Shown here: in pieces, positions 39,781 through 47,791 of the stretch | Numbering within the stretch: position 1 is the first letter of the stretch | Layout of the letters: every line of letters starts with the position of its first letter | Source: Cellvibrio zantedeschiae | GTDB lineage: Bacteria > Pseudomonadota > Gammaproteobacteria > Pseudomonadales > Cellvibrionaceae | DNA: 64,000 nucleotides | Assembly (NCBI RefSeq): GCF_014652535.1 | Contig: NZ_BMYZ01000001.1 | Coordinates: forward strand, 310,001-374,000 | Direction of reading: 5' to 3' | Program-made: the position numbers and the translations under genes | Notes under the pieces: model-generated | Seen by the model: the letters and a program-made list of their open reading frames with translations, nothing else | Told to the model about the DNA's origin: nothing | Databases searched by the model: none

Positions 39781-40703
39781 TTTGCTGTCGTTGATTTCTC
39801 GATTCGTGCCTCATCGGTACTCGACGTCACCAATTTTCTTAGCCCCTCCTCAATGCTTACTTTGGGCTTCCAGTTCGGAAGTCTAATAAAATCTTTCCAG
39901 GTATACATTACCTCTCGATCCCTGTAATCGCGTGCACCCCATTTAACCTTTAGCTTTTGTGGGGATATTGAATTTAGAATATCAACAAGTTTCTTTAGTG
40001 TTATAGGCTTTTCTGAAGATATTCCATAGGTTAAATGGCTACTGTTTGGCGACTTTAAAATCAATTCGATCGCAACCAGAAAGGCATCTACAACGTCATC
40101 AACGTATACGAGATCAATTTCCTGCTCTCCTGGTGACATTTCAATTTGCAATGATTGCTTTGATGATTCAACTAGCATTGAAACAAGTTTTTTTCTCTTG
40201 TCATATAGGCCATATGTGTCAAAAATTCGCAAAGTGATTACATTGATACTTTGACTTTTAACATAAAACTCCAATAACTTTTCAAAGGCCTCTTTGGTGG
40301 CTGCGTATAAGCAGGTGGGATTGTATTTTTCATTATTAAAATTTTGCCAAGAGGTGCCAGTATTTATTATTTTCTTGCAGCCGCAGCGAACAATGGCATC
40401 GGTTATTATTGTTGGATATGTGATGTTGGAGTATAGCAAGTTTGTAACATCTTCTTTTTTGTGCTGTGTTATGTACAATGAGGCCAAATGTATAAAAATA
40501 TCGGGAACGTTTTTCTTTAGGAACTCATCTAGCGCGTCTTCATTGCCGTCAAAAAAAAATATATTTTCCTTAGAAATCTTTTCTATTTCTTCGTCTAAAC
40601 GAGATGTTCGAGTAATTAAAAATATTTGATTTCCGTTATCCAACAATTTTGCCACGAGGTTTGACCCTATAAACCCTGTTGCTCCAGATATTAGATATCT
40701 CAT
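39777..40703 (-). CDS. NAD(P)-dependent sugar reductase of the RfbJ/AscF kind (extended SDR)
   Basis: Protein of 308 residues. The Rossmann loop is SGATGFIGSNLV and the active-site Tyr-Lys is in CLYAATKEAFEKL. The C-terminal pattern with GARDYRDREVMYTW and NWKPKVSIEEGL resembles CDP-abequose and CDP-paratose synthases as I recall them. Beside ddhABCD and an RmlC-type epimerase, the best fit is the 4-keto reductase that finishes a CDP-3,6-dideoxyhexose. Abequose or paratose synthase are alternatives if the epimerase acts elsewhere. Confidence 0.78.
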   Translation of the reverse strand: MRYLISGATGFIGSNLVAKLLDNGNQIFLITRTSRLDEEIEKISKENIFFFDGNEDALDEFLKKNVPDIFIHLASLYITQHKKEDVTNLLYSNITYPTIITDAIVRCGCKKIINTGTSWQNFNNEKYNPTCLYAATKEAFEKLLEFYVKSQSINVITLRIFDTYGLYDKRKKLVSMLVESSKQSLQIEMSPGEQEIDLVYVDDVVDAFLVAIELILKSPNSSHLTYGISSEKPITLKKLVDILNSISPQKLKVKWGARDYRDREVMYTWKDFIRLPNWKPKVSIEEGLRKLVTSSTDEARIEKSTTAK

Positions 40704-40712
40704 AGGATGACC

Positions 40713-41252
40713 TCAGAAAGGTGAATCAAATTCAGCGAGGGGTGCGAAGGACATATCCCGGTCAGAAACTGTCGGGTTTTCGATTGGCCACTTATATGCT
40801 AGTGATGACCATAATATACCTGTATCCAGTGACGCATTGTGGCTGCTGGTCACACAATAAATTAATGTGGAGTTATCTTCTTGTGATAAGAAGCCATGGG
40901 CCATGCCTCTGGGTATGTAAATAGCTTGAGGGACTTTTTCGGAAAGCTGAAATGCCTGACATTTGCCGTAGCTCTTTGAGCTCTTTCTGAGATCCACAAC
41001 TACGTCAAGGACGTGACCGCTTGCGCAATGGACCAATTTTTCGTGATCCGCCGGTGGCAACTGGAAATGCATGCCTCTAACAACCCCTTTGTTTGATGAG
41101 GTATAGTAAATTTCCTGAAAGTTGGTCGCTAGATTGTGTTTTGCGAAAAAGTTGCTTTCAAAAATTTTTGTAAAGTAACCTCTGTTGTCATTATGCTTGG
41201 TAAAATTAATAATGAGACAGTTTTCTATTTCTGTTTTTATTATTTCAATCAT
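40713..41252 (-). CDS. RmlC-type NDP-sugar epimerase, candidate AscE
   Basis: Cupin protein of 179 residues of the dTDP-4-dehydrorhamnose 3,5-epimerase family: DNRGYFTKIF at the N-terminus, VVRGMHFQLPPADHEKLV with the catalytic His, VVDLRKSSKSYGK, and IPRGMAHGF. No rmlA, rmlB or rmlD accompany it. It sits with a CDP-dideoxyhexose set, so a role as the C-5 epimerase of the ascarylose pathway is the simplest reading. It lies 9 bases before the reductase gene and overlaps the GT2 upstream by 4 bases. Confidence 0.82.
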   Translation of the reverse strand: MIEIIKTEIENCLIINFTKHNDNRGYFTKIFESNFFAKHNLATNFQEIYYTSSNKGVVRGMHFQLPPADHEKLVHCASGHVLDVVVDLRKSSKSYGKCQAFQLSEKVPQAIYIPRGMAHGFLSQEDNSTLIYCVTSSHNASLDTGILWSSLAYKWPIENPTVSDRDMSFAPLAEFDSPF

Positions 41253-42358
41253 GATAGTGATGAGTCCTGATTGGAGATGATATTAATTTTCAAAGCAGGT
41301 TCTATAGGGCGCCAGAGAAGCATCCATAATATCGCAATTATCGGGAATGCGTTATTGTTGAAAAATGGTTTTACAGTTGAAATGTTCAGCGTTGCCAGCG
41401 ATTTTTCTGGGTTGAATTCATGATTAATTTTTGTGTATGCGACGTGTGCGTTAAGTCTTGATTGATATTGGGCTATTTTTTTTAGAATCTCCCGATGAAG
41501 ACCTGATGTGCACAGCTTTTTAATTATGTTCATTTTCATAATGTAATCGTTACGTAGAAAGGCTTCGAGTGTCTCTACTCTCAAGCTTTCGTTTTCTTCT
41601 ATCCGGTACGATGCCAATACTTTATTGAGTCTCTTTACTTTAATTCCTCCAAATATAGCTCTAACGATGAAGTCGTAATCGGCGGTGGGCCATAAGTTTT
41701 CGTTGAACCCACCTAAATTAACAGCAATTTTTTTTGGAATAAATGCGCCCAAGGTCCCTGGGAGCGGATTGCAATACAGTACGCGGCTTTGTCGGATTGT
41801 TACGATAGGGCGTAAGTAGTTCTCGACAGAATAGGGTAGGAGGAATTTTCTAACTGTTCGGATCAGATTTTTATCCGCGCTGGGATTGTATCCCCTGCCA
41901 AATTTTCTCGTTAGACAATATAGAATTGTGTCTTCATTTTTGGATTTCCACATTTCTTGTATAAAATCGGGAGCTAACAAATCATCGTCATTTAAAATTA
42001 CCAGCCAAGGGGAATTGCATAGCATTATGCATCTGTTCCAGTTGCCGAACATTCCAATGTTTTTTTTGTTTCTGTATAGTTTTATTGAGGCCGGCAAAAG
42101 ATCTTTTATCAGAGCCTCTATCTCTTCGTGCACGTCTGTATCCGTGCTGTTGTCAACGACGATAACTTCAATGTTTAAATTTGTTTTTTGATTGAGTGCA
42201 GATGATATCGCTTCTTTAAGTAGTTTCGCTCTATGATAAGTGGGAATCATGATTGAAACATCTGGTGCGGATTCAATTTTGTCACCCAGAATTAATTCTG
42301 CGTCTGCATCCTTATGCAGCAGAAAGTTATTATCTGTGTAGACCGTACTTTCATTCAT
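41249..42358 (-). CDS. Family 2 glycosyltransferase
   Basis: Protein of 369 residues. After about 30 leading residues, the GT-A domain shows VSIMIPTYHRAKLL, VIVVDNSTDTDV, NWNRCIMLCNSPWLVILNDD and a PTADYDFIVRA acidic site. It lies between ddhC and the epimerase, so it is a candidate for transferring the dideoxyhexose made by its neighbours. That is inference from position only. Confidence 0.82.
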   Translation of the reverse strand: MNESTVYTDNNFLLHKDADAELILGDKIESAPDVSIMIPTYHRAKLLKEAISSALNQKTNLNIEVIVVDNSTDTDVHEEIEALIKDLLPASIKLYRNKKNIGMFGNWNRCIMLCNSPWLVILNDDDLLAPDFIQEMWKSKNEDTILYCLTRKFGRGYNPSADKNLIRTVRKFLLPYSVENYLRPIVTIRQSRVLYCNPLPGTLGAFIPKKIAVNLGGFNENLWPTADYDFIVRAIFGGIKVKRLNKVLASYRIEENESLRVETLEAFLRNDYIMKMNIIKKLCTSGLHREILKKIAQYQSRLNAHVAYTKINHEFNPEKSLATLNISTVKPFFNNNAFPIIAILWMLLWRPIEPALKINIISNQDSSLS

Positions 42359-42377
42359 AATTGATCTACACCTTGGC

Positions 42378-43694
42378 TTAAAAATTTAAACCAAAAAATT
42401 CTTCCAGCTTGTTTGCGATAAAATCAAAGTGTTCGAAATTCAGTGCGGGATAAATTCCCAGCCAGAGCGTATTGTTCATTGTCAAATCGGTGTTGGTCAA
42501 ATCACCGACTACCCGATATTCTACCCCTTCAAAATACGGCTGCCTCGTTAAATTTCCAGCAAACAGTAATCGGCTACCTATTTTGTATTGATCTAAAAAT
42601 TTCACAAGATCTACACGACGTGCACCGACGCTTTCCTTAAGCGTAATCGGAAAACCGAACCATGACGGCTCGCTGTCAAGTGTCGGCTGGGCTATATCTA
42701 TGTGGTCAACTAAATTACCCAGTCTCGCTTTCAAAAGCTCGAAGTTACGCTTTCTTGCGTCAATGAGTTCTTGTGCGCGTTCCAGTTGAGCCAAACCACA
42801 AGCAGCTTGCATGTCGGTAATCTTTAGGTTGTAACCAATATGTGCGTACACATATTTATGGTCATATCCTGCGGGCAGCGTGCCAAAGCATTGTTCAAAG
42901 CGCTTGCCACAAGTGTTGTCACAACCTGGTGCGCAGTAACAATCTCTACCCCAATCTCTGAATGACTCGGCAATCATTTTCAGTTGTGAGTTATTAGTGA
43001 ATACCGCCCCACCTTCACCCATAGTGATGTGATGAGCGGGATAAAAGCTTAGCGTAGCTATATCCCCAAAAGTTCCCACCATTTGACCGTTATATTTTGC
43101 TCCTAACGCATCGCAGCAATCTTCGACGAGCCATAAATTATATTTTTCGCAGATTTCCTTGACCTTCTTGATATTAAATGGGTTTCCAAGCGTGTGGGCA
43201 AGCATGATGGCTTTGGTTTTTGCGGTAATAGCATTTTCGATCAAATCGGCATTAATATTGTGCGTCGCTAAATCTATATCCACAAATACAGGCACAGCGC
43301 CAAACTGAACTATTGGGTTTACCGTTGTCGGAAATCCCGCAGCTACTCCAATAACCTCATCACCTTTTTGTATGGCACGGGCTCCAAGCTTGGGCGATGT
43401 GAGGGTGTTAAAGGCAACTAAGTTAGCAGAGGATCCTGAATTTACTGTGATGAGATGTTTTACTCCAATAAACTCAGCCAATTTTTTTTCAAACTCTAGG
43501 TTAAAGCGACCTGTGGTTAACCAGCAATCCAAAGATGCTTCAACCATTAATTCCATTTCGCGCGCACCAACTACTTTACCTGACGGGGGAATTACGGTTT
43601 CACCAGCAATAAAATTGTTTACTGGTGCGGCGGCCGCAAACTTTTTTACAAGTTTAACTATCTCTTGACGTATTTCATTTTGTGTCATGGTCAT
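42378..43694 (-). CDS. ddhC: DdhC/RfbH, CDP-4-keto-6-deoxyglucose 3-dehydrase (E1)
   Basis: PMP-dependent [2Fe-2S] enzyme of 438 residues that removes the C-3 hydroxyl of CDP-4-keto-6-deoxyglucose together with the reductase DdhD. The aspartate aminotransferase fold is present, but the site that normally holds the PLP lysine reads AHHITMGEGG, with His221-His222, the hallmark of this dehydrase. Cysteines for the iron-sulfur cluster lie in EDCCDALG and CYCAPGC. The C-terminus EEFFGLNF is typical. It directly follows ddhB. Confidence 0.96.
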   Translation of the reverse strand: MTMTQNEIRQEIVKLVKKFAAAAPVNNFIAGETVIPPSGKVVGAREMELMVEASLDCWLTTGRFNLEFEKKLAEFIGVKHLITVNSGSSANLVAFNTLTSPKLGARAIQKGDEVIGVAAGFPTTVNPIVQFGAVPVFVDIDLATHNINADLIENAITAKTKAIMLAHTLGNPFNIKKVKEICEKYNLWLVEDCCDALGAKYNGQMVGTFGDIATLSFYPAHHITMGEGGAVFTNNSQLKMIAESFRDWGRDCYCAPGCDNTCGKRFEQCFGTLPAGYDHKYVYAHIGYNLKITDMQAACGLAQLERAQELIDARKRNFELLKARLGNLVDHIDIAQPTLDSEPSWFGFPITLKESVGARRVDLVKFLDQYKIGSRLLFAGNLTRQPYFEGVEYRVVGDLTNTDLTMNNTLWLGIYPALNFEHFDFIANKLEEFFGLNF

Positions 43695-43709
43695 TCCTGT
43701 AGGGCAAGG

Positions 43710-44786
43710 CTAGATTGATTCTGTTGAAGACATAAAGTTTCTGATTTCGACTAAGGAGTAGGTGTCCATAGGCTCATTTGCCAGCCATGCCTGTTGCCAA
43801 TCAATGATTTTTTTCAGAGTCTCTTCGAGGCTCCATATTGGTTGCCAGTTTAGTCTCGCTTTTGCTTTTGATATGTCCAATTTCAACGACTGGGCTTCAT
43901 GTGGCTGAACTCCTGTGTCAAGTTTCCATGAAGCCCCGTCACTCCAGTGTGCAACCATTTTTTCTACAATCCACTCCACAGGCTTTACGTCTTTGTCATC
44001 TGGGCCGAAATTCCATCCTTCTGCAAAGGTAGAGCCGTATTCCGTCAATAGTTGGGCTAAGACTAAATACCCGCTGAGCGGTTCTAGTACATGTTGCCAT
44101 GGTCGTGTAGATTTTGGATTTCGAACTATAACTGGTATCTTCTGCTCGAATGCTCTCAAGATATCCGGAATAAGACGATCAGCAGACCAGTCGCCGCCGC
44201 CAATGACATTTCCCGCGCGAGCAGAGGCTATTGCGGGTCCTTTAGCATCGTTAAAAAATGAACTTCTATAGGCAGAGGTTATTAACTCTGAGCAAGCTTT
44301 GCTATTGCTGTATGGGTCGTGTCCTCCCATAGGTTCGTTTTCACGATAACCCCAAATCCATTCTCTATTCTCATAACACTTGTCTGAGGTTACGTTCACA
44401 ATGGCTTTTAAGTTGGAGCATCGGCGAGCGGCCTCAAAGACATTTAAGGTACCCATAATATTGGTTGAGTAGGTCTCCAATGGGTCCTGATAGGACAACC
44501 TTACGAGTGGTTGTGCAGCTAAGTGAAATATGATGTCCGGATCAAAATCTCTCATGATCTTCTCAAGAGTATTTAAGTCCCGGATGTCACCAAGGTTGGA
44601 GTTGATGTAGTTAGAAACTTTTGCTTCGTTATACATGCATAAGTCTGTGGGAGCTAACGCATAGCCTTTCACCTCAGCCCCTAAAGCATTCAACCAAAGC
44701 GTTAACCAGCTCCCCTTAAAACCTGTATGGCCTGTCAGGAAAACTTTTTTTCCGTTCCAAAACTTAACATTAATTAGGTTTTTCAA
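43710..44786 (-). CDS. ddhB: DdhB/RfbG, CDP-glucose 4,6-dehydratase
   Basis: Extended SDR of 358 residues that converts CDP-glucose to CDP-4-keto-6-deoxyglucose. The NAD loop is FLTGHTGFKGSWL; VNVTSDKCYENREW gives the catalytic Thr-Asp-Lys region, YSNSKACSEL the Tyr-x3-Lys, and RPWQHVLEPLSGY is a sugar-dehydratase motif. The start appears to be TTG at 44786, since no ATG precedes the Rossmann fold in frame; GGAAAT lies upstream. It starts 6 bases after the ddhA stop. Confidence 0.95.
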   Translation of the reverse strand: MKNLINVKFWNGKKVFLTGHTGFKGSWLTLWLNALGAEVKGYALAPTDLCMYNEAKVSNYINSNLGDIRDLNTLEKIMRDFDPDIIFHLAAQPLVRLSYQDPLETYSTNIMGTLNVFEAARRCSNLKAIVNVTSDKCYENREWIWGYRENEPMGGHDPYSNSKACSELITSAYRSSFFNDAKGPAIASARAGNVIGGGDWSADRLIPDILRAFEQKIPVIVRNPKSTRPWQHVLEPLSGYLVLAQLLTEYGSTFAEGWNFGPDDKDVKPVEWIVEKMVAHWSDGASWKLDTGVQPHEAQSLKLDISKAKARLNWQPIWSLEETLKKIIDWQQAWLANEPMDTYSLVEIRNFMSSTESI

Positions 44787-44792
44787 ATTACA

Positions 44793-45566
44793 TTATTTCC
44801 ATTGTTTCCATGGAGCTGAATTGCTACTCCACAGCTCTTCAAGATAAATTTTGTCTCTCAGTGTATCCATAGGTTGCCAGAATCCGTCGTGCTCATAAGC
44901 CATCAGTTCACCACTTTCAGCAAGTTTTATTAGTGGCTGTTGTTCCCAGATAGTCGCATCGTTATCTATTAGATCTAGCACCTTGGGTGATAAAACAAAA
45001 AAGCCTCCATTAATCATTGCCCCATCACCTTTAGGTTTTTCCTTAAAGTTTTGCACTTGTCCGTTTTTTAAATCGAGCGCACCGAATCTTCCTATTGGGT
45101 AGGTGGCGGTGACGGTCGCTAATTTTCCATGAGATTTGTGATATGAAATTGTTTCGCTAATATTAACGTCGCTCACACCGTCACCATACGTCAAGCAAAA
45201 GGCTTCGTCATTTTCAATATAATCCCTTACCCGCTTCAATCGCCCACCTGTCATCGATTGAGCACCGGTGTCTACCAGTGTGACTTTCCACGGCTCGGCG
45301 CGATGATTGTGGATGTGCATTTGATTTGACGACAAATCAAAGGTGATATCTGACATATGTAAGAAATAATTTGCGAAATACTCTTTTATTACGTACCCCT
45401 TGTAGCCGCAACAAATAATAAATTCATTTACTCCGTGAAAAGAGTACATTTTTAATATGTGCCACAAAATTGGCATTCCACCGATTTCTACCATTGGTTT
45501 CGGCCTGACAGATGTTTCTTCGCTAAGTCGAGTACCAAGTCCTCCTGCCAAAATAACCGCTTTCAT
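44793..45566 (-). CDS. ddhA: DdhA/RfbF, glucose-1-phosphate cytidylyltransferase
   Basis: Nucleotidyltransferase of 257 residues that makes CDP-glucose from CTP and glucose 1-phosphate. The N-terminal [15 protein letters not shown] is the nucleotide loop; [10 protein letters not shown] and [11 protein letters not shown] bind sugar phosphate and metal. [19 protein letters not shown] is typical. This is the entry step of the CDP-3,6-dideoxyhexose pathway. It lies 12 bases after ddhD. Confidence 0.96.
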   Translation of the reverse strand: MKAVILAGGLGTRLSEETSVRPKPMVEIGGMPILWHILKMYSFHGVNEFIICCGYKGYVIKEYFANYFLHMSDITFDLSSNQMHIHNHRAEPWKVTLVDTGAQSMTGGRLKRVRDYIENDEAFCLTYGDGVSDVNISETISYHKSHGKLATVTATYPIGRFGALDLKNGQVQNFKEKPKGDGAMINGGFFVLSPKVLDLIDNDATIWEQQPLIKLAESGELMAYEHDGFWQPMDTLRDKIYLEELWSSNSAPWKQWK

Positions 45567-45578
45567 ATGTGTATCCTG

Positions 45579-46577
45579 TTATGAGCTGTAAAACGCATCT
45601 GAAAAAAAACAATCTTCCTTTAAACCATTGAGTGTAAGTAGTAATTTAGCGCTATCTACCATTATCGGTGAGCCGCTTGCATATACCACCGCATCCTCTA
45701 AATTTGAATTGATTTGAAGTGCTGCATCTTGAACGTATCCATGCATTCCTTTCCAATCGCTATTTTTTCGGCTTAATATTAGATTGAACGCAATCTCTAT
45801 CTTTCTAAAATTAGGTTCCCAATAAAATTCTTCGGGTGTCCTGTTGCCCCAATATATTTCAATTATTTTATCTTTTACCAGCATTGGATTTTGTTCAAAT
45901 TGCTCAACCATGCTTTTGACCGGAGCGATGCCTGTACCTGTCGCTAGAAAAATGATGCGACGCTCTTTTTTTGAACGAAAAAAAAATGTGCCGTGCGGTC
46001 CATTAAAGCGTAAGAGATCAGAAACTTGTGCTGCATTAAACCAGTACTGGCTCATGATGCCATTCGCGATTTTACGAACTTGTAATTCGATTTTTCCTTC
46101 TGAATTGAAATTATTGGCGATTGAGTAGCTGCGATGAGCTCCTGTGGGGCCGATAATGTTAATATATTGTCCAGCTAGGCAACTGAAGGAATTATTTGGC
46201 GGTAAACGTAAAACTATGCGAGCAATATCTTGAGCCACAAATTCTATCGAATCAATTCGACTTGGCAGGGTTAATATTTGAATTTTGCCTAGATCACCCA
46301 GATCGCTTATATTTAAACTCAAATCACTTTTGGCTGTCCTACAGCATGTTAGTATTATTCCGTTACTTATTTCTTCCTCTGATAAAGACGTTTCTGGCCG
46401 GATTAAGCAGGTGTCGCCATTTATTACTTTGGCTTTGCAAACCCCACACTTTCCTGTACGGCAACTATGCTCCAAAATCAGGCCGGCGGTTTTCGCTGAG
46501 TCTAAAATTGATGCGCCCTCGGTACTTGAAAAACAATTTGAATTGCTTAAAGTTACTTTGGCAACACTAGGTGGCAT
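45579..46577 (-). CDS. ddhD: DdhD/AscD, CDP-6-deoxy-delta-3,4-glucoseen reductase (E3)
   Basis: Flavoprotein of about 332 residues that passes electrons from NADH to DdhC. An N-terminal plant-type [2Fe-2S] ferredoxin domain (CRTGKCGVC plus a later Cys) is followed by an FAD domain (HRSYSIANN) and an NAD domain (FLATGTGIAPVKSM). ATG at 46577 gives the expected length; a TTG at 46655 would add 26 atypical residues and overlap nadC. The order ddhD-ddhA-ddhB-ddhC matches Yersinia O-antigen loci. It is 67 bases downstream of nadC, with no terminator seen between. Confidence 0.94.
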   Translation of the reverse strand: MPPSVAKVTLSNSNCFSSTEGASILDSAKTAGLILEHSCRTGKCGVCKAKVINGDTCLIRPETSLSEEEISNGIILTCCRTAKSDLSLNISDLGDLGKIQILTLPSRIDSIEFVAQDIARIVLRLPPNNSFSCLAGQYINIIGPTGAHRSYSIANNFNSEGKIELQVRKIANGIMSQYWFNAAQVSDLLRFNGPHGTFFFRSKKERRIIFLATGTGIAPVKSMVEQFEQNPMLVKDKIIEIYWGNRTPEEFYWEPNFRKIEIAFNLILSRKNSDWKGMHGYVQDAALQINSNLEDAVVYASGSPIMVDSAKLLLTLNGLKEDCFFSDAFYSS

Positions 46578-46644
46578 ATTGCTCTCAATTATATTGAATG
46601 GAACTTTAGTTTTATGTGAATAATTATTTTGGAAAGAGAAATAA

Positions 46645-47511
<867 letters not shown>

Positions 47512-47674
47512 CTAATCTCAAAGTGATTTAGCAAATATACCTTAATTAACATCTTTTGCGCGCAAATCAGTTTTTCGCAAGAGGTTTGTATGATTTTTTG
47601 ACATGTGAACTACGTTTATTTTTTATAGCACTTGGTTTCACGATTTTATGAAAATCATGTGAAATTATATAAGG

Positions 47675-47724
47675 AAATGCTCAACTTATCGCTATTTGTG
47701 ATATGGCTCTCGCCTTGAGCATTT
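47675..47724. repeat. 10-bp inverted repeat in the nadC-DUF1631 gap
   Basis: AAATGCTCAA at 47675-47684 is matched exactly by TTGAGCATTT at 47715-47724, 30 bases apart, in the 289-base region between divergent nadC and the DUF1631 gene. It could be an operator or a leader hairpin; no T-run follows. The rest of the gap (47503-47674) is AT-rich and I see no gene in it. Confidence 0.45.
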
Positions 47725-47791
47725 GGCGCTAGAGAGCGCACCTTAGTTGGATATACTTAGATAACCAAAGTCTACTTTGATGGTTGGCATC

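Noticed and set aside
40551-40559. A9 run (plus strand) in the sugar reductase gene as a phase switch
   Set aside because: An A/T run of this length is common in AT-rich DNA; the context is less suggestive than the C9 tract, though slippage is possible.
46578-46644. tRNA-Thr between pilA and nadC as in P. aeruginosa
   Set aside because: I looked in the nadC flanks and found no cloverleaf or conserved TTCGA-type arm.
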